In this document: piece after piece, positions 1 through 7,452 of the stretch
Layout of the letters: the number at the start of each line of letters is the position of its first letter
How positions within the stretch are numbered: position 1 is the first letter of the stretch
Source of the DNA: Candidatus Sysuiplasma superficiale
GTDB taxonomy: Archaea; Thermoplasmatota; Thermoplasmata; Sysuiplasmatales; Sysuiplasmataceae
Length of the DNA stretch: 34,494 nt
NCBI GenBank assembly: GCA_019720975.1
Contig: JAGVSJ010000016.1
Span: 1-34,494, forward strand
Direction of reading: 5' to 3'
Position numbers and translations under genes: made by a program
Notes under the pieces: generated by a model
Database searches by the model: none
Told to the model about the DNA's origin: nothing
The model's input: only the letters and a program-made list of their open reading frames with translations

Positions 1-197
1 TCCTCCTCACCCAGTGATGGCGGTCTTCCGGACCGCTCAAGGTCTGCAACGCTCTTCTCGCTGTTACAGCGCTCTGCCCACCTGTAGACAGTGTCTTCAT
101 CAACTGAGAATATCCTTGAAGCTTCCTTCACTGAATAACCGATGCTGAGAACATAGAAGGGAACGCCTGCGCCTCCTCTATGAGGACGTGTACACAT
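1..197 (-). pseudogene. IS630-like transposase N-terminal fragment (runs off window start)
   Basis: Reading the minus strand from an ATG at 197 gives about 65 codons that stay open to the window edge. The visible part holds a helix-turn-helix (GYSVKEASRIFSVDEDTVYRW) followed by an ERSGRPPSLGEE linker, the typical N-terminal DNA-binding layout of IS630/Tc1-type transposases, which normally continue into a DDE domain. The ATG lies only about 3 bases from the end of the neighbouring IS256 element, so the natural start may have been lost to that insertion or a rearrangement. The catalytic part lies outside the window, so I cannot say whether the gene is intact beyond base 1. The family assignment rests only on the HTH and linker. 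Confidence 0.55.
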
Positions 198-199
198 TT

Positions 200-1435
200 T
201 GCTGTAAATTTGAATAGACCCTGTGCCTTCACTCTGAAAGCATGTGAGGTGAATCAGAATGGAAGCACAGGGCATAGGGAATAAGGAGATCAGGGATTTA
301 ATAACTGAGTATCTGGATGGGAATGAACAGGGAATGCGCGAACTCATGACATGGTTTCTCAACCAGGTCATGGACTACGAGGCAGAACAGCAGTCCGGTG
401 CAGGCAAGTATGTAAGGGGAAAAGGGAGGAGAGCCCACAGGAACGGACGCTCAGCACAAGGCATGGACTGCTCCAGCTGTCCAAGCCACAGCTGAGGGAG
501 TTTCCATTCCGAACAAAGGTCTTCGAAACATATTCCAGGGTGGAGAATGCACTAACCAGCGTCATAATGGAATCGTATCTGCAGGGTGTTGCAACAAGGG
601 ATGTGCGCAGTGTTGTGGAACAGCTGGGTGTAGGGCACATAGCCATCCACAGTGTCGAGGATGGCCAAGGAACTGGATACAGCAGTGCACCAGTTCCTTG
701 ACAGGCCCATCGATGATGAGATTGCCTTCCTGGTGGTTGATGCCTCATATTTCAAGGTGAAGGACGGTGCAAGATACGTGTCAAAGGCGCTGTTTGTTGT
801 TGCAGGCATACGTGCAGACGGTTACAGGGAAATACTGGGTGCAAGGATAGCAGACGGCGAGGACGGACTGCTCTGGGAAGGGTACTTCGACGAACTGAAG
901 GCAAGGGGTCTTCATGGAGTGAAGATGGTCATCTCGGACGGCCACAGAGGCATAATGCAGGCGGTGCAGCACTCGTTCACGGGTGCTGCATGGCAGCTCT
1001 GCCAAGTTCATTTCATGAGGAACATCCTGAAGACAATGGCAAAGAAATATTGGCCCGAAGTGTCATTTGAGATGAAGGCAGCAATGAACAGTCCGGAGTC
1101 TGTTCCTGCATTCAGGGAGAGGCTTCTCTCCCTGGGACTGGAGAAGCCGGCCGACATGCTCGACCGCTATCATGACTCGCTATTCAACTACGCAGCCTTT
1201 CCAAGGCAGTGCTGGAGGCGATTGCGCACAACAAACATGCTCGAACGCATTAACCTGGAGCTGAAGAGAAGGACTCGGAAAGTCGGCGCCTTTCCAGGAG
1301 AGCAGTCGCTGCTGCGACTGACGGTGTCCATACTCATGGACATAAATGAGGAGTGGCTGACAGGGAGAAAATATCTTAGTCTGGAAGAGAGTTGAGGTGG
1401 ACAGAGTGAAAGTACAGTATCAGGAAATTACAGCA
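200..1435 (+). mobile_element. IS256-family insertion sequence, degenerate
   Basis: The element is bounded by imperfect terminal inverted repeats. Both ends begin TGCTGTAA (left at 200-207, right as its complement at 1428-1435). Both share an inner block, CTGTGCCTTCACTCTG at 221-236 against the complement of 1402-1417 (CTGTACTTTCACTCTG). Between them lies a Mutator/IS256-type transposase reading frame. The outer flanks show no matching 8-9 bp target duplication, which suggests that the element or its surroundings have been rearranged since insertion. With a broken transposase this copy is probably immobile unless helped in trans. Confidence 0.75.
259..1395 (+). pseudogene. IS256-family (Mutator) transposase, two compensating frameshifts
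   Basis: The homology continues across three frame segments. 259 to about 455 gives the N-terminus ending AHRNGR. About 450-640 in the next frame gives TRHGLLQLSKPQLREFPFRT and YSRVENALTSVIMESYLQG. From about 643 the original frame resumes with PSTVSRMAKELD and runs to 1395. The DDE residues sit in the third segment: VVDASYFKVKD, VISDGHRGIMQ and NMLERINLELKRRTRKVGAFP. The C-terminus is complete and of normal form. The first shift is a small deletion near 450 and the second is near 640, where a TAG interrupts the restored frame just before PSTVSRM. The intact family protein is about 380-400 residues, so the pieces add up to nearly full length. As it stands, no single polypeptide could carry both the N-terminal domain and the DDE core. 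Confidence 0.85.
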
Positions 1436-1592
1436 GATCTGGTACACTGTCAAGTGAATCCCTGCTTGCTGTTTCAGATGAGCAAGAGTCAATCAGTCTT
1501 GAAATAAGATCGTTGTATGATTCTCGGCGATGAATCTTAAGACCGCTCAGCCTCTTCTTCATGCACTCATCAATCTGTACAGTAGTAACCAT
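1428..1592 (-). CDS. Small ribbon-helix-helix antitoxin-like protein (DUF7557/VapB-like), truncated by IS end
   Basis: This short ORF (54 codons) is read from ATG at 1592. It starts MVTTVQIDECMKKRLSGLKI and continues HRRESYNDLISRLIDS. That pattern (a short beta strand, then 'RLxxLKxHxRESYNDxIxRLI') is typical of archaeal VapB/DUF7557-type ribbon-helix-helix proteins that act as antitoxins or small repressors. The stop codon TAA at 1428-1430 belongs to the terminal repeat of the adjacent IS256 element, so the natural C-terminus has been replaced after about residue 52. No toxin gene (for example a PIN domain) is visible beside it. The start overlaps two tandem copies of a 10-base repeat (see 1589-1608). 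The DNA-binding half is complete, so it may still bind DNA; the toxin-contacting tail is what has probably been lost. Confidence 0.55.
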   Translation of the reverse strand: MVTTVQIDECMKKRLSGLKIHRRESYNDLISRLIDSCSSETASRDSLDSVPDLL

Positions 1593-1608
1593 AGGTAGCC
1601 ATAGGTAA
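1589..1608. repeat. Tandem 10-bp repeat at the start of the RHH gene, possible operator
   Basis: CCATAGGTAG (1589-1598) is followed directly by CCATAGGTAA (1599-1608). The ten-base spacing equals one helical turn, and the repeat covers the ATG of the ribbon-helix-helix ORF. RHH repressors commonly bind short tandem repeats at their own promoter, so autoregulation is a reasonable inference. The repeat could equally be a small slippage duplication. Confidence 0.4.
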
Positions 1609-1689
1609 CAAAAAGTATTGAAATCGTGATAACCACAACTTTTTATGGCCGCTCACATCCAAAAAATTACCAAAATTAGTTATGGGATA

Positions 1690-1720
1690 CACAAACGGGA
1701 GATCATATGTTTAAATCCCG
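1690..1720 (-). terminator. Possible terminator after the gdh-GH15-cyclase operon
   Basis: A CGGGA/TCCCG inverted repeat (1696-1700 with 1716-1720) lies about 10 bases beyond the cyclase stop and is followed on the minus strand by a short T-run (TTTGTG). A longer T-run lies further on, at about 1660-1670. The stem is only 5 bp, so this is weak. Confidence 0.3.
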
Positions 1721-1730
1721 ACGAGTCAAT

Positions 1731-2393
1731 TCAGCGAACATCTATCACGCTGGCAAGCGGAGGATCAAAGAGAACAGCCCTGGCAGGTGCAGCCTCCCTG
1801 CCTTCGAGCCTGAGAGGAAAGACAGCAAGCGTGTACCTGCCGGGCCTGACGCCTCCAAGGTTTATGCCTTCCAGTATGGGTATGCCGGCTCCCAGAAGAA
1901 TATGGTGTGCAGGAGCTTCCCTGGAGCCGAACCTTTCAACTGAGAGATAGTCTATACCGACGATTGGAACACGTGCGCGTGCCAGCATCCTCGCGGTATC
2001 CCCTTCGATGAATACAAAATCCCTTGTGAATGGTTTCCCGTAGAGGCCTGAATTCGATGTGCGGAACAGTATCCCCTCCGTCCGCATGGGCTTTACCTTC
2101 TCGAGAACGGAAGGAGTGATTGTCCCCCTCTTCGTCCGCACAACCTGCACATTGCAGAAAAAGTGTCTCAGAGGTACTCTGTCAATTGAACTGCCTCTTT
2201 CCAGGAAGTGCAGCGGCGCGTCTATGTGCGTTCCTGTATGCACGCCTTCGTGCAACTCAGAGAGATTTACCTGATCCCCCGAGCTTATGCTCATCGCCCA
2301 CGAAACGGAGAAAGGAGGGTTGCCCTCGTATATCGGCGTGTGCTCATTCATGGGGACGGAAATGTCTATCATCCGCGAAACAATCTTTTTCAT
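1731..2393 (-). CDS. Cyclase-family metal hydrolase (kynurenine formamidase-like, PF04199)
   Basis: This is a 220-residue soluble hydrolase of the cyclase superfamily (kynurenine formamidases, isatin hydrolases, polyketide-cyclase-like proteins), which use a divalent metal to hydrolyse amides, lactams or related ring bonds. The signature HxGTHxDxPxHF is present as GVHTGTHIDAPLHF at about residues 50-63; VGIDYLSVERFGS and the AHHILLGAGIPILEGINL block near the C-terminus are also family features. The ATG overlaps the GH15 stop codon by 4 bases (ATGA), so the gene is translationally coupled to the glucosidase and lies last in an operon with glucose dehydrogenase. Substrate cannot be read from sequence. 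The context suggests a lactone-type product of glucose oxidation, but this is inference. A second, divergent member lies at 10078-10734. Confidence 0.85.
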   Translation of the reverse strand: MKKIVSRMIDISVPMNEHTPIYEGNPPFSVSWAMSISSGDQVNLSELHEGVHTGTHIDAPLHFLERGSSIDRVPLRHFFCNVQVVRTKRGTITPSVLEKVKPMRTEGILFRTSNSGLYGKPFTRDFVFIEGDTARMLARARVPIVGIDYLSVERFGSREAPAHHILLGAGIPILEGINLGGVRPGRYTLAVFPLRLEGREAAPARAVLFDPPLASVIDVR

Positions 2394-4369
2394 GTGATAA
2401 CACCCAGCTCCCTTGCCTTTGCGAGATACCTGTCCACGGCGTCAATGAATGCAGCGTGGCTCCAGGTCAGGGGTGAGACGGAAAGAGGCGAACCGCTCAT
2501 CGGGTCAATCTGTTCTGCAAGTATGCCGCTCGGCATCGAGTTTCCGGAAGCCCACTTGATGAGTTCAAGAGCTCTCGACAGATCCTCCTTGCTCTTTGCC
2601 GAGGCAGTGTACCAGTCTGCCAGCCACAGGGTGCAGATAAACCATGGATTTCCCGGGATATTGCTGTTGGAGTCAGCTCTCTGGTAGGCGTCTCCCTCGT
2701 ATCTGGCTATTCCGCCAATCCTGCCCGGTACCCAAAGTTTCCTGTGCACTGCATCCATCGTACCCGCCACCATCGGATCGTCCGGACTGAGAACACCGAA
2801 ATAGAACACGCCGGAAAGGCTCGCATCAACCGAACTGTCCTTGACAAGCTTGCCGTTCTCTCCGAGGACCAGGCCGCGTATGAACCTTCCGTCAGAAGGG
2901 CTGTAGAGATGCCTGATCATGGCCTGCTTCATCGCCTCGGCAACGCCTGAATAACGCTTTGCTATAGACTCCTCCCCGAAGCTCTCGCAGAACTTCGCCG
3001 CTGCCGTCAGCCCTGCACAGCAGGCAGAAGTGGTGAATGTGAAAACACCCCTCCTCTCCTCCCATAGATCGTAGCTGTCCAGCGGCAGATTTGTCTCCAG
3101 GTCGACGTACGAGGAAATAAAATCAGCGGCATTCTTGATGAGCGGCCTGTACAGGGGCTTGATGAACTCAACATCACGGTATCTGTCAAAATGGTTCCAC
3201 AGAGCCCAGAGGACAATCGCTGTCTCATCCTCCTGTATCGGCAGCGACGGCCTGCCGTTAAGCACCCACGGATGCCAGCTGCTTGCAAATGAGCCGTTCG
3301 GATTGTATTTCTGAAGGAAGTAGCCGCTGTGGCTTATGCTCCTCATGCAGAACTCGAAGAAACGCGAAGCGGGATAACCGTAGCCTGCGTTGTCCAGCGC
3401 ATACGCTACGAGACCCCCGTCCCTCGGCCATACGTAGCTGTAGGTGTCACGGTTGAACCTGAGCAGATCGGTATCGTTGGCAGCTATGATTCCGCCCATG
3501 TGGTCTATATTCGTTGCAATTGCAAGCAGACTCCTCCTGTACAGCTTTCTCAGGCTGTCGGGCAGTCCGGAAAAATGCCTGTGCTGCTTGCTGCACCAGA
3601 GCTTCCAGTAGTTTGAAGTCCTCTCAATAAAGCGATCCACTCCCCTGGATCTCACCAGGTTCTGCAGCTTGTCCACACTGTCGTAGTCCGTGCCTGCAAG
3701 CATGTAATAATATCCTGTTCTGCTCTCTCCGCCTTTCATCCTGAACACTACGCCGATTACGCTGTCCACAGAGCCCTGTGATATCGTGTTTCCCGACAGC
3801 ATGCCGTCTTCCGCATCGCGCCAGGTTCCCTCCTTCCCTGCCATCTCCTTCTGCCCGCAGGCAAACATGTCCATGCCGCCGTTCCCGTCAGCTCCGCCGT
3901 CAATAAGGAAATAACGCTGGTCCTTGTAGTGTATTATGACGTTAAGCTGCGGATCAAAGTAGGCCGTGTCACCGATGTCATTTCCGTAAAGATGGAAGTC
4001 ATGGTGGAAGAACAGTCTGACTTCTGCATCGGATTGAGCTGTTCTTTTCACCTCAATTTTCCTCAGAAAGGCATCTATCACAAAATCCACCGCGTCGCTG
4101 AAATGTATCTGGACGCCGAGTTTCCTGTTTTCCAGAGTGACGTCCGTCACAAGTGTGTCATCGACATAGAGCAATCTCTTTTCCCAGTCCGGCGAGTCTA
4201 TCCAGCTGAATGTGCCGTTGATCCATACACCGACCCTGAACTTGTGGCCGACGCAGTGATTCTCATCACCGACGTACGGATAATATATGTCCCTGATGAG
4301 GTAGTCACGGTCAAAGGCTATCAGGAATTTTTCGTTGCCCACAGGCAGATCTCGCGGCAGAGGTGTCAC
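2390..4369 (-). CDS. GH15 family glycoside hydrolase (glucoamylase/trehalase type)
   Basis: This 659-residue enzyme has the two-part archaeal/bacterial GH15 layout: an N-terminal beta-sandwich (about 1-260, starting MTPLPRDLPVGNEKFLIAFD) and a C-terminal (alpha/alpha)6 barrel. Hallmarks are YSYVWPRDGG with the barrel's substrate-binding Arg-Asp, QEDETAIVLWALW, LWEERRGVFTF with the acid pair Glu437/Glu438, and ILAEQIDP with Glu619 as the likely base, followed by PLTWSHAAF. There is no signal peptide, so it should act in the cytoplasm on glycogen-like glucans, maltodextrins or trehalose; some Thermoplasma GH15 proteins are trehalases, and sequence alone does not settle which applies here. It overlaps gdh upstream and the cyclase gene downstream by ATGA, giving a tight cassette that releases and then oxidises glucose. 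Confidence 0.9.
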   Translation of the reverse strand: MTPLPRDLPVGNEKFLIAFDRDYLIRDIYYPYVGDENHCVGHKFRVGVWINGTFSWIDSPDWEKRLLYVDDTLVTDVTLENRKLGVQIHFSDAVDFVIDAFLRKIEVKRTAQSDAEVRLFFHHDFHLYGNDIGDTAYFDPQLNVIIHYKDQRYFLIDGGADGNGGMDMFACGQKEMAGKEGTWRDAEDGMLSGNTISQGSVDSVIGVVFRMKGGESRTGYYYMLAGTDYDSVDKLQNLVRSRGVDRFIERTSNYWKLWCSKQHRHFSGLPDSLRKLYRRSLLAIATNIDHMGGIIAANDTDLLRFNRDTYSYVWPRDGGLVAYALDNAGYGYPASRFFEFCMRSISHSGYFLQKYNPNGSFASSWHPWVLNGRPSLPIQEDETAIVLWALWNHFDRYRDVEFIKPLYRPLIKNAADFISSYVDLETNLPLDSYDLWEERRGVFTFTTSACCAGLTAAAKFCESFGEESIAKRYSGVAEAMKQAMIRHLYSPSDGRFIRGLVLGENGKLVKDSSVDASLSGVFYFGVLSPDDPMVAGTMDAVHRKLWVPGRIGGIARYEGDAYQRADSNSNIPGNPWFICTLWLADWYTASAKSKEDLSRALELIKWASGNSMPSGILAEQIDPMSGSPLSVSPLTWSHAAFIDAVDRYLAKARELGVIT

Positions 4370-5457
4370 GCCCCTCTCCAGTCTATGGCAACCTTGATTA
4401 CGTCACTATCCCTGATTGAGAATGCACGTGAGAAATCTTCAGGCTTGAACCTGTGCGAGAGTATCTTGTCGAGTATGCCGGGAAACCTCCTGTTGATCTC
4501 CACCATGTCCATAAGTGCTGTTTTGAAGTAGCTTATATTTGCATTCACGATTCCGACGACTATTGCATTGTTCAGGACTATCGAGCGCATAATCTGGACA
4601 GCAGGCATCTGATAGCTCTGCGCACCGCCGGGTATGCCGGTAAGTGCCATTATACCGTTGGCTGCAAGTGCAGGAACGCTGTCGAGACCGACTATGGCAT
4701 CCCCTGTTGCCTCCACTATGAAATCAAATTTGCCCACCGTCCGTGAAAGTTCCTCTATGGAGCCTGACATGCTGTTGAAGTGTTTTATGCCGGCAGAGGA
4801 CAGAAGCCTGGCCCGGAGAGTGGTGTCATCATGCCTGTCGGCTGCCCAGACCTGGAATCCTCTTATGCGGGCGGCGAGTGCTGCGAGCATCCCCACAGGA
4901 CCTGTTCCGAGGACAAGCGCCTTCCTGCAGGAGAAATCGCCTCCGCAATCCCACTTAATCCTCTGCTGCAGGCTGATGGACTGTATGATTGCCTTCTCAC
5001 CTATTGTCATAGGTTCTGTCAGAACAGCTGCATCACCGAGTCCGGAAGGAACCGGAGCGAGATAATCCTGAACCTCTGCAACAAGTTCGCAGTTGTATCC
5101 GTTTAGCCCCTTGATGCCTCTCTCCTTGTACCTTCCTGTGAAACACATGTCAGACTGGCCGTGAAGGCAGCTCCAGCATTCACCGCATCCACGTCTGACG
5201 GTGGGTATCACAAGATCGCCCTTATGCAGAGAGCTTCTTCCCGGCTCCTCCACAACACAGAGCGACTCGTGTCCCAGCGTGAGATACTCCTCACCCGCAG
5301 GTGCCTCTCCGTAGTAGGCTGAAATTATTTCCCTGTCAGTTCCGCAGATGCCGACAAGAAGCGGTTTGAGCAGTATTTCATCCTTTGCGGGGACAGGCTC
5401 CTTCCTGTCCATGATTGAAACACCCGGTGTTCCCGGTTTCACAACTATTGCCTTCAT
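4366..5457 (-). CDS. gdh: Glucose 1-dehydrogenase, zinc-dependent MDR family
   Basis: This 363-residue medium-chain dehydrogenase oxidises glucose (often also galactose) to the lactone with NAD(P), the first step of the archaeal non-phosphorylated or semi-phosphorylated Entner-Doudoroff route. Catalytic zinc residues are visible as Cys38 in GICGTD and His63-Glu64 in GHES. The structural zinc site has four cysteines in CGECWSCLHGQSDMC (Cys91, 94, 97, 105). The Rossmann motif is LGTGPVGMLAA. Length and motif spacing match the Thermoplasma/Sulfolobus glucose dehydrogenases. It is first in the gdh > GH15 > cyclase operon and overlaps GH15 by 4 bases. A TATA-like stretch on the minus strand near 5487 would put the transcript start within a few bases of the ATG. 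Confidence 0.9.
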   Translation of the reverse strand: MKAIVVKPGTPGVSIMDRKEPVPAKDEILLKPLLVGICGTDREIISAYYGEAPAGEEYLTLGHESLCVVEEPGRSSLHKGDLVIPTVRRGCGECWSCLHGQSDMCFTGRYKERGIKGLNGYNCELVAEVQDYLAPVPSGLGDAAVLTEPMTIGEKAIIQSISLQQRIKWDCGGDFSCRKALVLGTGPVGMLAALAARIRGFQVWAADRHDDTTLRARLLSSAGIKHFNSMSGSIEELSRTVGKFDFIVEATGDAIVGLDSVPALAANGIMALTGIPGGAQSYQMPAVQIMRSIVLNNAIVVGIVNANISYFKTALMDMVEINRRFPGILDKILSHRFKPEDFSRAFSIRDSDVIKVAIDWRGA

Positions 5458-5485
5458 GATGGTCAGTGTGATTACTACTTAATTC

Positions 5486-5872
5486 TTAAACTGTGCCATT
5501 TCTGAATACATACCTGTTGACTATGCTGTCAAACCTGGAAGCGGCACTGCTGCCCGCAACATCGGATGGCAAACCAAGGCCGCACAGTTTTATTGCCAGA
5601 GCTGTATTTTCACTGAATAATGAGAAGGAGTTGAAATGCAGGCCCGCTCTTCTCGAGTCCAGGGACATGAGCCGGATACGCAGATCACGCATCCTTCGCT
5701 CTGCAAGTTCAAGTTCTGCCTTAAGCCCTTCAGCCCTCTTCCGCGCAGCCTCAATCTCCTTCTCGATGTATGTATCCATATCGCCATCAGCACCGATGCT
5801 GCGAATGATATAGGACATAAGAACACACAGCGCAATCCGTTCTGCGGCCTGCCTTCCTGTCACTTCCTTCAC
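5486..5872 (-). CDS. Small coiled-coil protein, unknown function (second of a pair)
   Basis: A 128-residue protein I do not recognise. Residues about 30-75 are a strongly charged heptad-like helix (YIEKEIEAARKRAEGLKAEL followed by ELAERRMRDLRIRLM), flanked by an N-terminal helix with a small hydrophobic patch (ALCVLMSYIIRSIG) and a C-terminal part without obvious motif. There is no signal peptide or metal site. Its start overlaps the stop of the upstream coiled-coil gene by 4 bases (ATGA), so the two are translated as a pair and may form a heteromeric coiled coil. Its stop is 29 bases before the glucose dehydrogenase start; a TATA-like box lies in that gap, so gdh probably also has its own promoter. 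Confidence 0.65.
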   Translation of the reverse strand: MKEVTGRQAAERIALCVLMSYIIRSIGADGDMDTYIEKEIEAARKRAEGLKAELELAERRMRDLRIRLMSLDSRRAGLHFNSFSLFSENTALAIKLCGLGLPSDVAGSSAASRFDSIVNRYVFRNGTV

Positions 5873-6228
5873 TCCTTCTGCTTGCCTTCGATGAGCCCCT
5901 TCAGGAAGATGTTGTCCCGAATGTATGCCTCATAGTCAGCCTGTTCACGATAGAACTCCCTCTTCGCATTGCCCAATTTCTCCTCAAGAACGCTTATGCT
6001 ACCTTTCGCCTCAGCGAGCTCCCTCTCCATCTCTGAACAGCGATGCAGGAGGCCGGCAAGCTCAATTATCTCATCGGCATGCGCTCTCACAAAATCGGCC
6101 GGACAGTCATCAGCCGTTATGCAATCAGGAATCTTCTGACCCTCAGCCGGGTCATTCAATATGTCGAGAACTGTATTACGGAGCGTTGCATTTTTCAGAT
6201 GTGCAAAAGATCTTCTCCATTTGCGCAT
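5869..6228 (-). CDS. Small coiled-coil protein, unknown function (first of a pair)
   Basis: A 119-residue protein with no family I can name. It starts MRKWRRSFAHLKNATLRNTV, has a short acidic middle with a Cys (ITADDCPADF), and ends with a long predicted coiled coil (about residues 55-110, including MERELAEAKGSISVLEEKLG). I chose ATG 6228 over the in-frame GTG at 6231 because a TATA-like box (minus-strand TTATAT, 6250-6255) lies 24-25 bases upstream, which fits leaderless transcription beginning at 6228. The downstream partner overlaps by ATGA. Possible roles such as a scaffold or a segregation or division accessory are guesses only. Confidence 0.65.
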   Translation of the reverse strand: MRKWRRSFAHLKNATLRNTVLDILNDPAEGQKIPDCITADDCPADFVRAHADEIIELAGLLHRCSEMERELAEAKGSISVLEEKLGNAKREFYREQADYEAYIRDNIFLKGLIEGKQKE

Positions 6229-6247
6229 CACATTAAGCAGCAGAAAT

Positions 6248-6257
6248 CAATATAAGA
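6248..6257 (-). promoter_or_regulatory. TATA-like box for the coiled-coil pair
   Basis: CTTATATTGA on the minus strand is centred about 25 bases before ATG 6228. This is the spacing expected for an archaeal TATA box and a leaderless transcript. Confidence 0.5.
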
Positions 6258-6407
6258 AGTTTTGTCCTTGTTACTGTCCGACGCCTCTTTCAGCCGATTC
6301 CTGCGGCCTGCCGGGCTGGACAGATGCATTCCGATGCTTTGCCGCTGCAGGACGAAACTGGTGTTAAATAGACGGTTCGCAAATGATAGTCGTGAGGTGT
6401 CCACAGG

Positions 6408-6944
6408 ATGGAGAACGAGCAGGTGAGCAGGGACGGGCTGATTAACAACATAGATCTCGAGAAAATAGCAAAGACGAAAAGGAAATCCGAAGAAGGCAGG
6501 GGTCACTTTCCTGTTGAGAAGGTCATCAGCGGGGAGTTCCATTTTGAAGGGAGCCCGATGTTCACCGCTGAACTTAAGTCGGACGCCGCATCATTCACAG
6601 AGGGTGTGGACGAGCCTTCGGTTCTAGGCGGAAGAGGAGTTTACTCTACACCGCTGAGCCACGTGCTCTTCGGCGTCATTTCCTGCTTTGCCTCTACGGT
6701 AGCACTTCAGTGCGCTGCCAGAGGCATCGAGCTCAGGAAGCTGAATGTCACAGGACGACTTAAGTACGATATCGGGCCAATGCTGACAGATTACACCTTC
6801 CCCCTCATAAATGAACTTGAGATGGATGTGGAAACAGACAGGGACGTGAGTGAGATTGTTGAGGCTTCAAGAGCGAAATGCCCCGCACTTTATGCCATTG
6901 CGAACGGAATACAGACCACAGTTAAATCGTCTGTGAAAAGGTAG
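6408..6944 (+). CDS. OsmC family protein
   Basis: This 178-residue protein belongs to the OsmC/Ohr superfamily, whose members reduce organic hydroperoxides through paired cysteines or act in related thiol chemistry. Diagnostic features are EPSVLGGRGVYSTPLSHVLF, the helix ISCFASTVALQCAARGIELR with the first conserved Cys, and the later RAKCPALYAIAN with the second Cys. The two cysteines are placed as in family members active on peroxides. The first 40 residues form a polar N-terminal extension (LEKIAKTKRKSEEGRGHFPV). A TATA-like GTTAAATAG lies at about 6363-6371 and GAGGTG precedes the ATG by about 10 bases. It converges on the cupin gene, with 16 bases between the two stops. Likely role: oxidative-stress or sulfur chemistry; the substrate is unknown. 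Confidence 0.85.
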   Translation: MENEQVSRDGLINNIDLEKIAKTKRKSEEGRGHFPVEKVISGEFHFEGSPMFTAELKSDAASFTEGVDEPSVLGGRGVYSTPLSHVLFGVISCFASTVALQCAARGIELRKLNVTGRLKYDIGPMLTDYTFPLINELEMDVETDRDVSEIVEASRAKCPALYAIANGIQTTVKSSVKR

Positions 6945-6960
6945 GGTCTCAGAAAGGAGA

Positions 6961-7335
6961 CTATTTTGTTTCCACCCTTGCGCCTGTGCGGAGATAATCA
7001 TCCTTTCCGGTTATCCAGTCCTGCCTTGGCGGACTGAAGACATCGATGTCCACAGTGTCCTCCAGTGCAACTGCCTTGTGGATCTTGTTTGAGGGGATTA
7101 CAAGTGTCTCGCCCTCCCTGACTGCAAATTTTTTTCCGTCGATTTCGAATTCGAGTGCGCCCTTCATTATCCAGGTAATCTGCTCGTTTTCGTGGTGATG
7201 AGCAGGGACAACACACCCCTTCCTGATGAAAAGTCTTGCCACCATTACTTTCTCTCCATAGACAAGCTGCCTGTCTATCAGATCACTTACCCTTTCCTTT
7301 TTCACCGAGTCCCAGTGTTTTCCCTGCAGTTCCAT
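6961..7335 (-). CDS. Cupin-domain protein
   Basis: A small single-domain cupin of 124 residues. The metal-binding first motif is complete (PAHHHENEQITWIMKGALEF, with His-His, Glu and a downstream Gly). The second motif is GETLVIPSNKIHKAVALEDT, followed by the DIDVFSPPRQDW ending often seen in small archaeal and bacterial cupins. It probably binds one metal ion; the reaction (isomerase, dioxygenase or sensor) cannot be assigned. The longer frame starts at ATG 7353, but that codon lies inside the TATA-like stretch (ATATAAATATTT, 7352-7363). The second in-frame ATG at 7335 is about 24 bases past the box and fits a leaderless start, so I use it. Confidence 0.85.
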   Translation of the reverse strand: MELQGKHWDSVKKERVSDLIDRQLVYGEKVMVARLFIRKGCVVPAHHHENEQITWIMKGALEFEIDGKKFAVREGETLVIPSNKIHKAVALEDTVDIDVFSPPRQDWITGKDDYLRTGARVETK

Positions 7336-7452
7336 CTTCCGCGGTATCCGCATATAAATATTTCAATTTTCCTTGACTGGATACTGTCCGCATCATACCG
7401 AAGTTTGTGTATGCCGTTTTTGAAAGACCGTAAAACATCAGCTGTTGGAAGC

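Noticed and set aside
1690-1730. Possible tRNA 3' part (GGGAGATC...TTTAAATCCCG)
   Set aside because: The loop and stem lengths do not fit a T-arm and no acceptor, D or anticodon arm is found upstream; treated as a weak terminator hairpin.
6228-6542. 104-codon minus-strand ORF covering the OsmC start
   Set aside because: It overlaps the OsmC coding start and the promoter region of the coiled-coil pair; no recognisable features.
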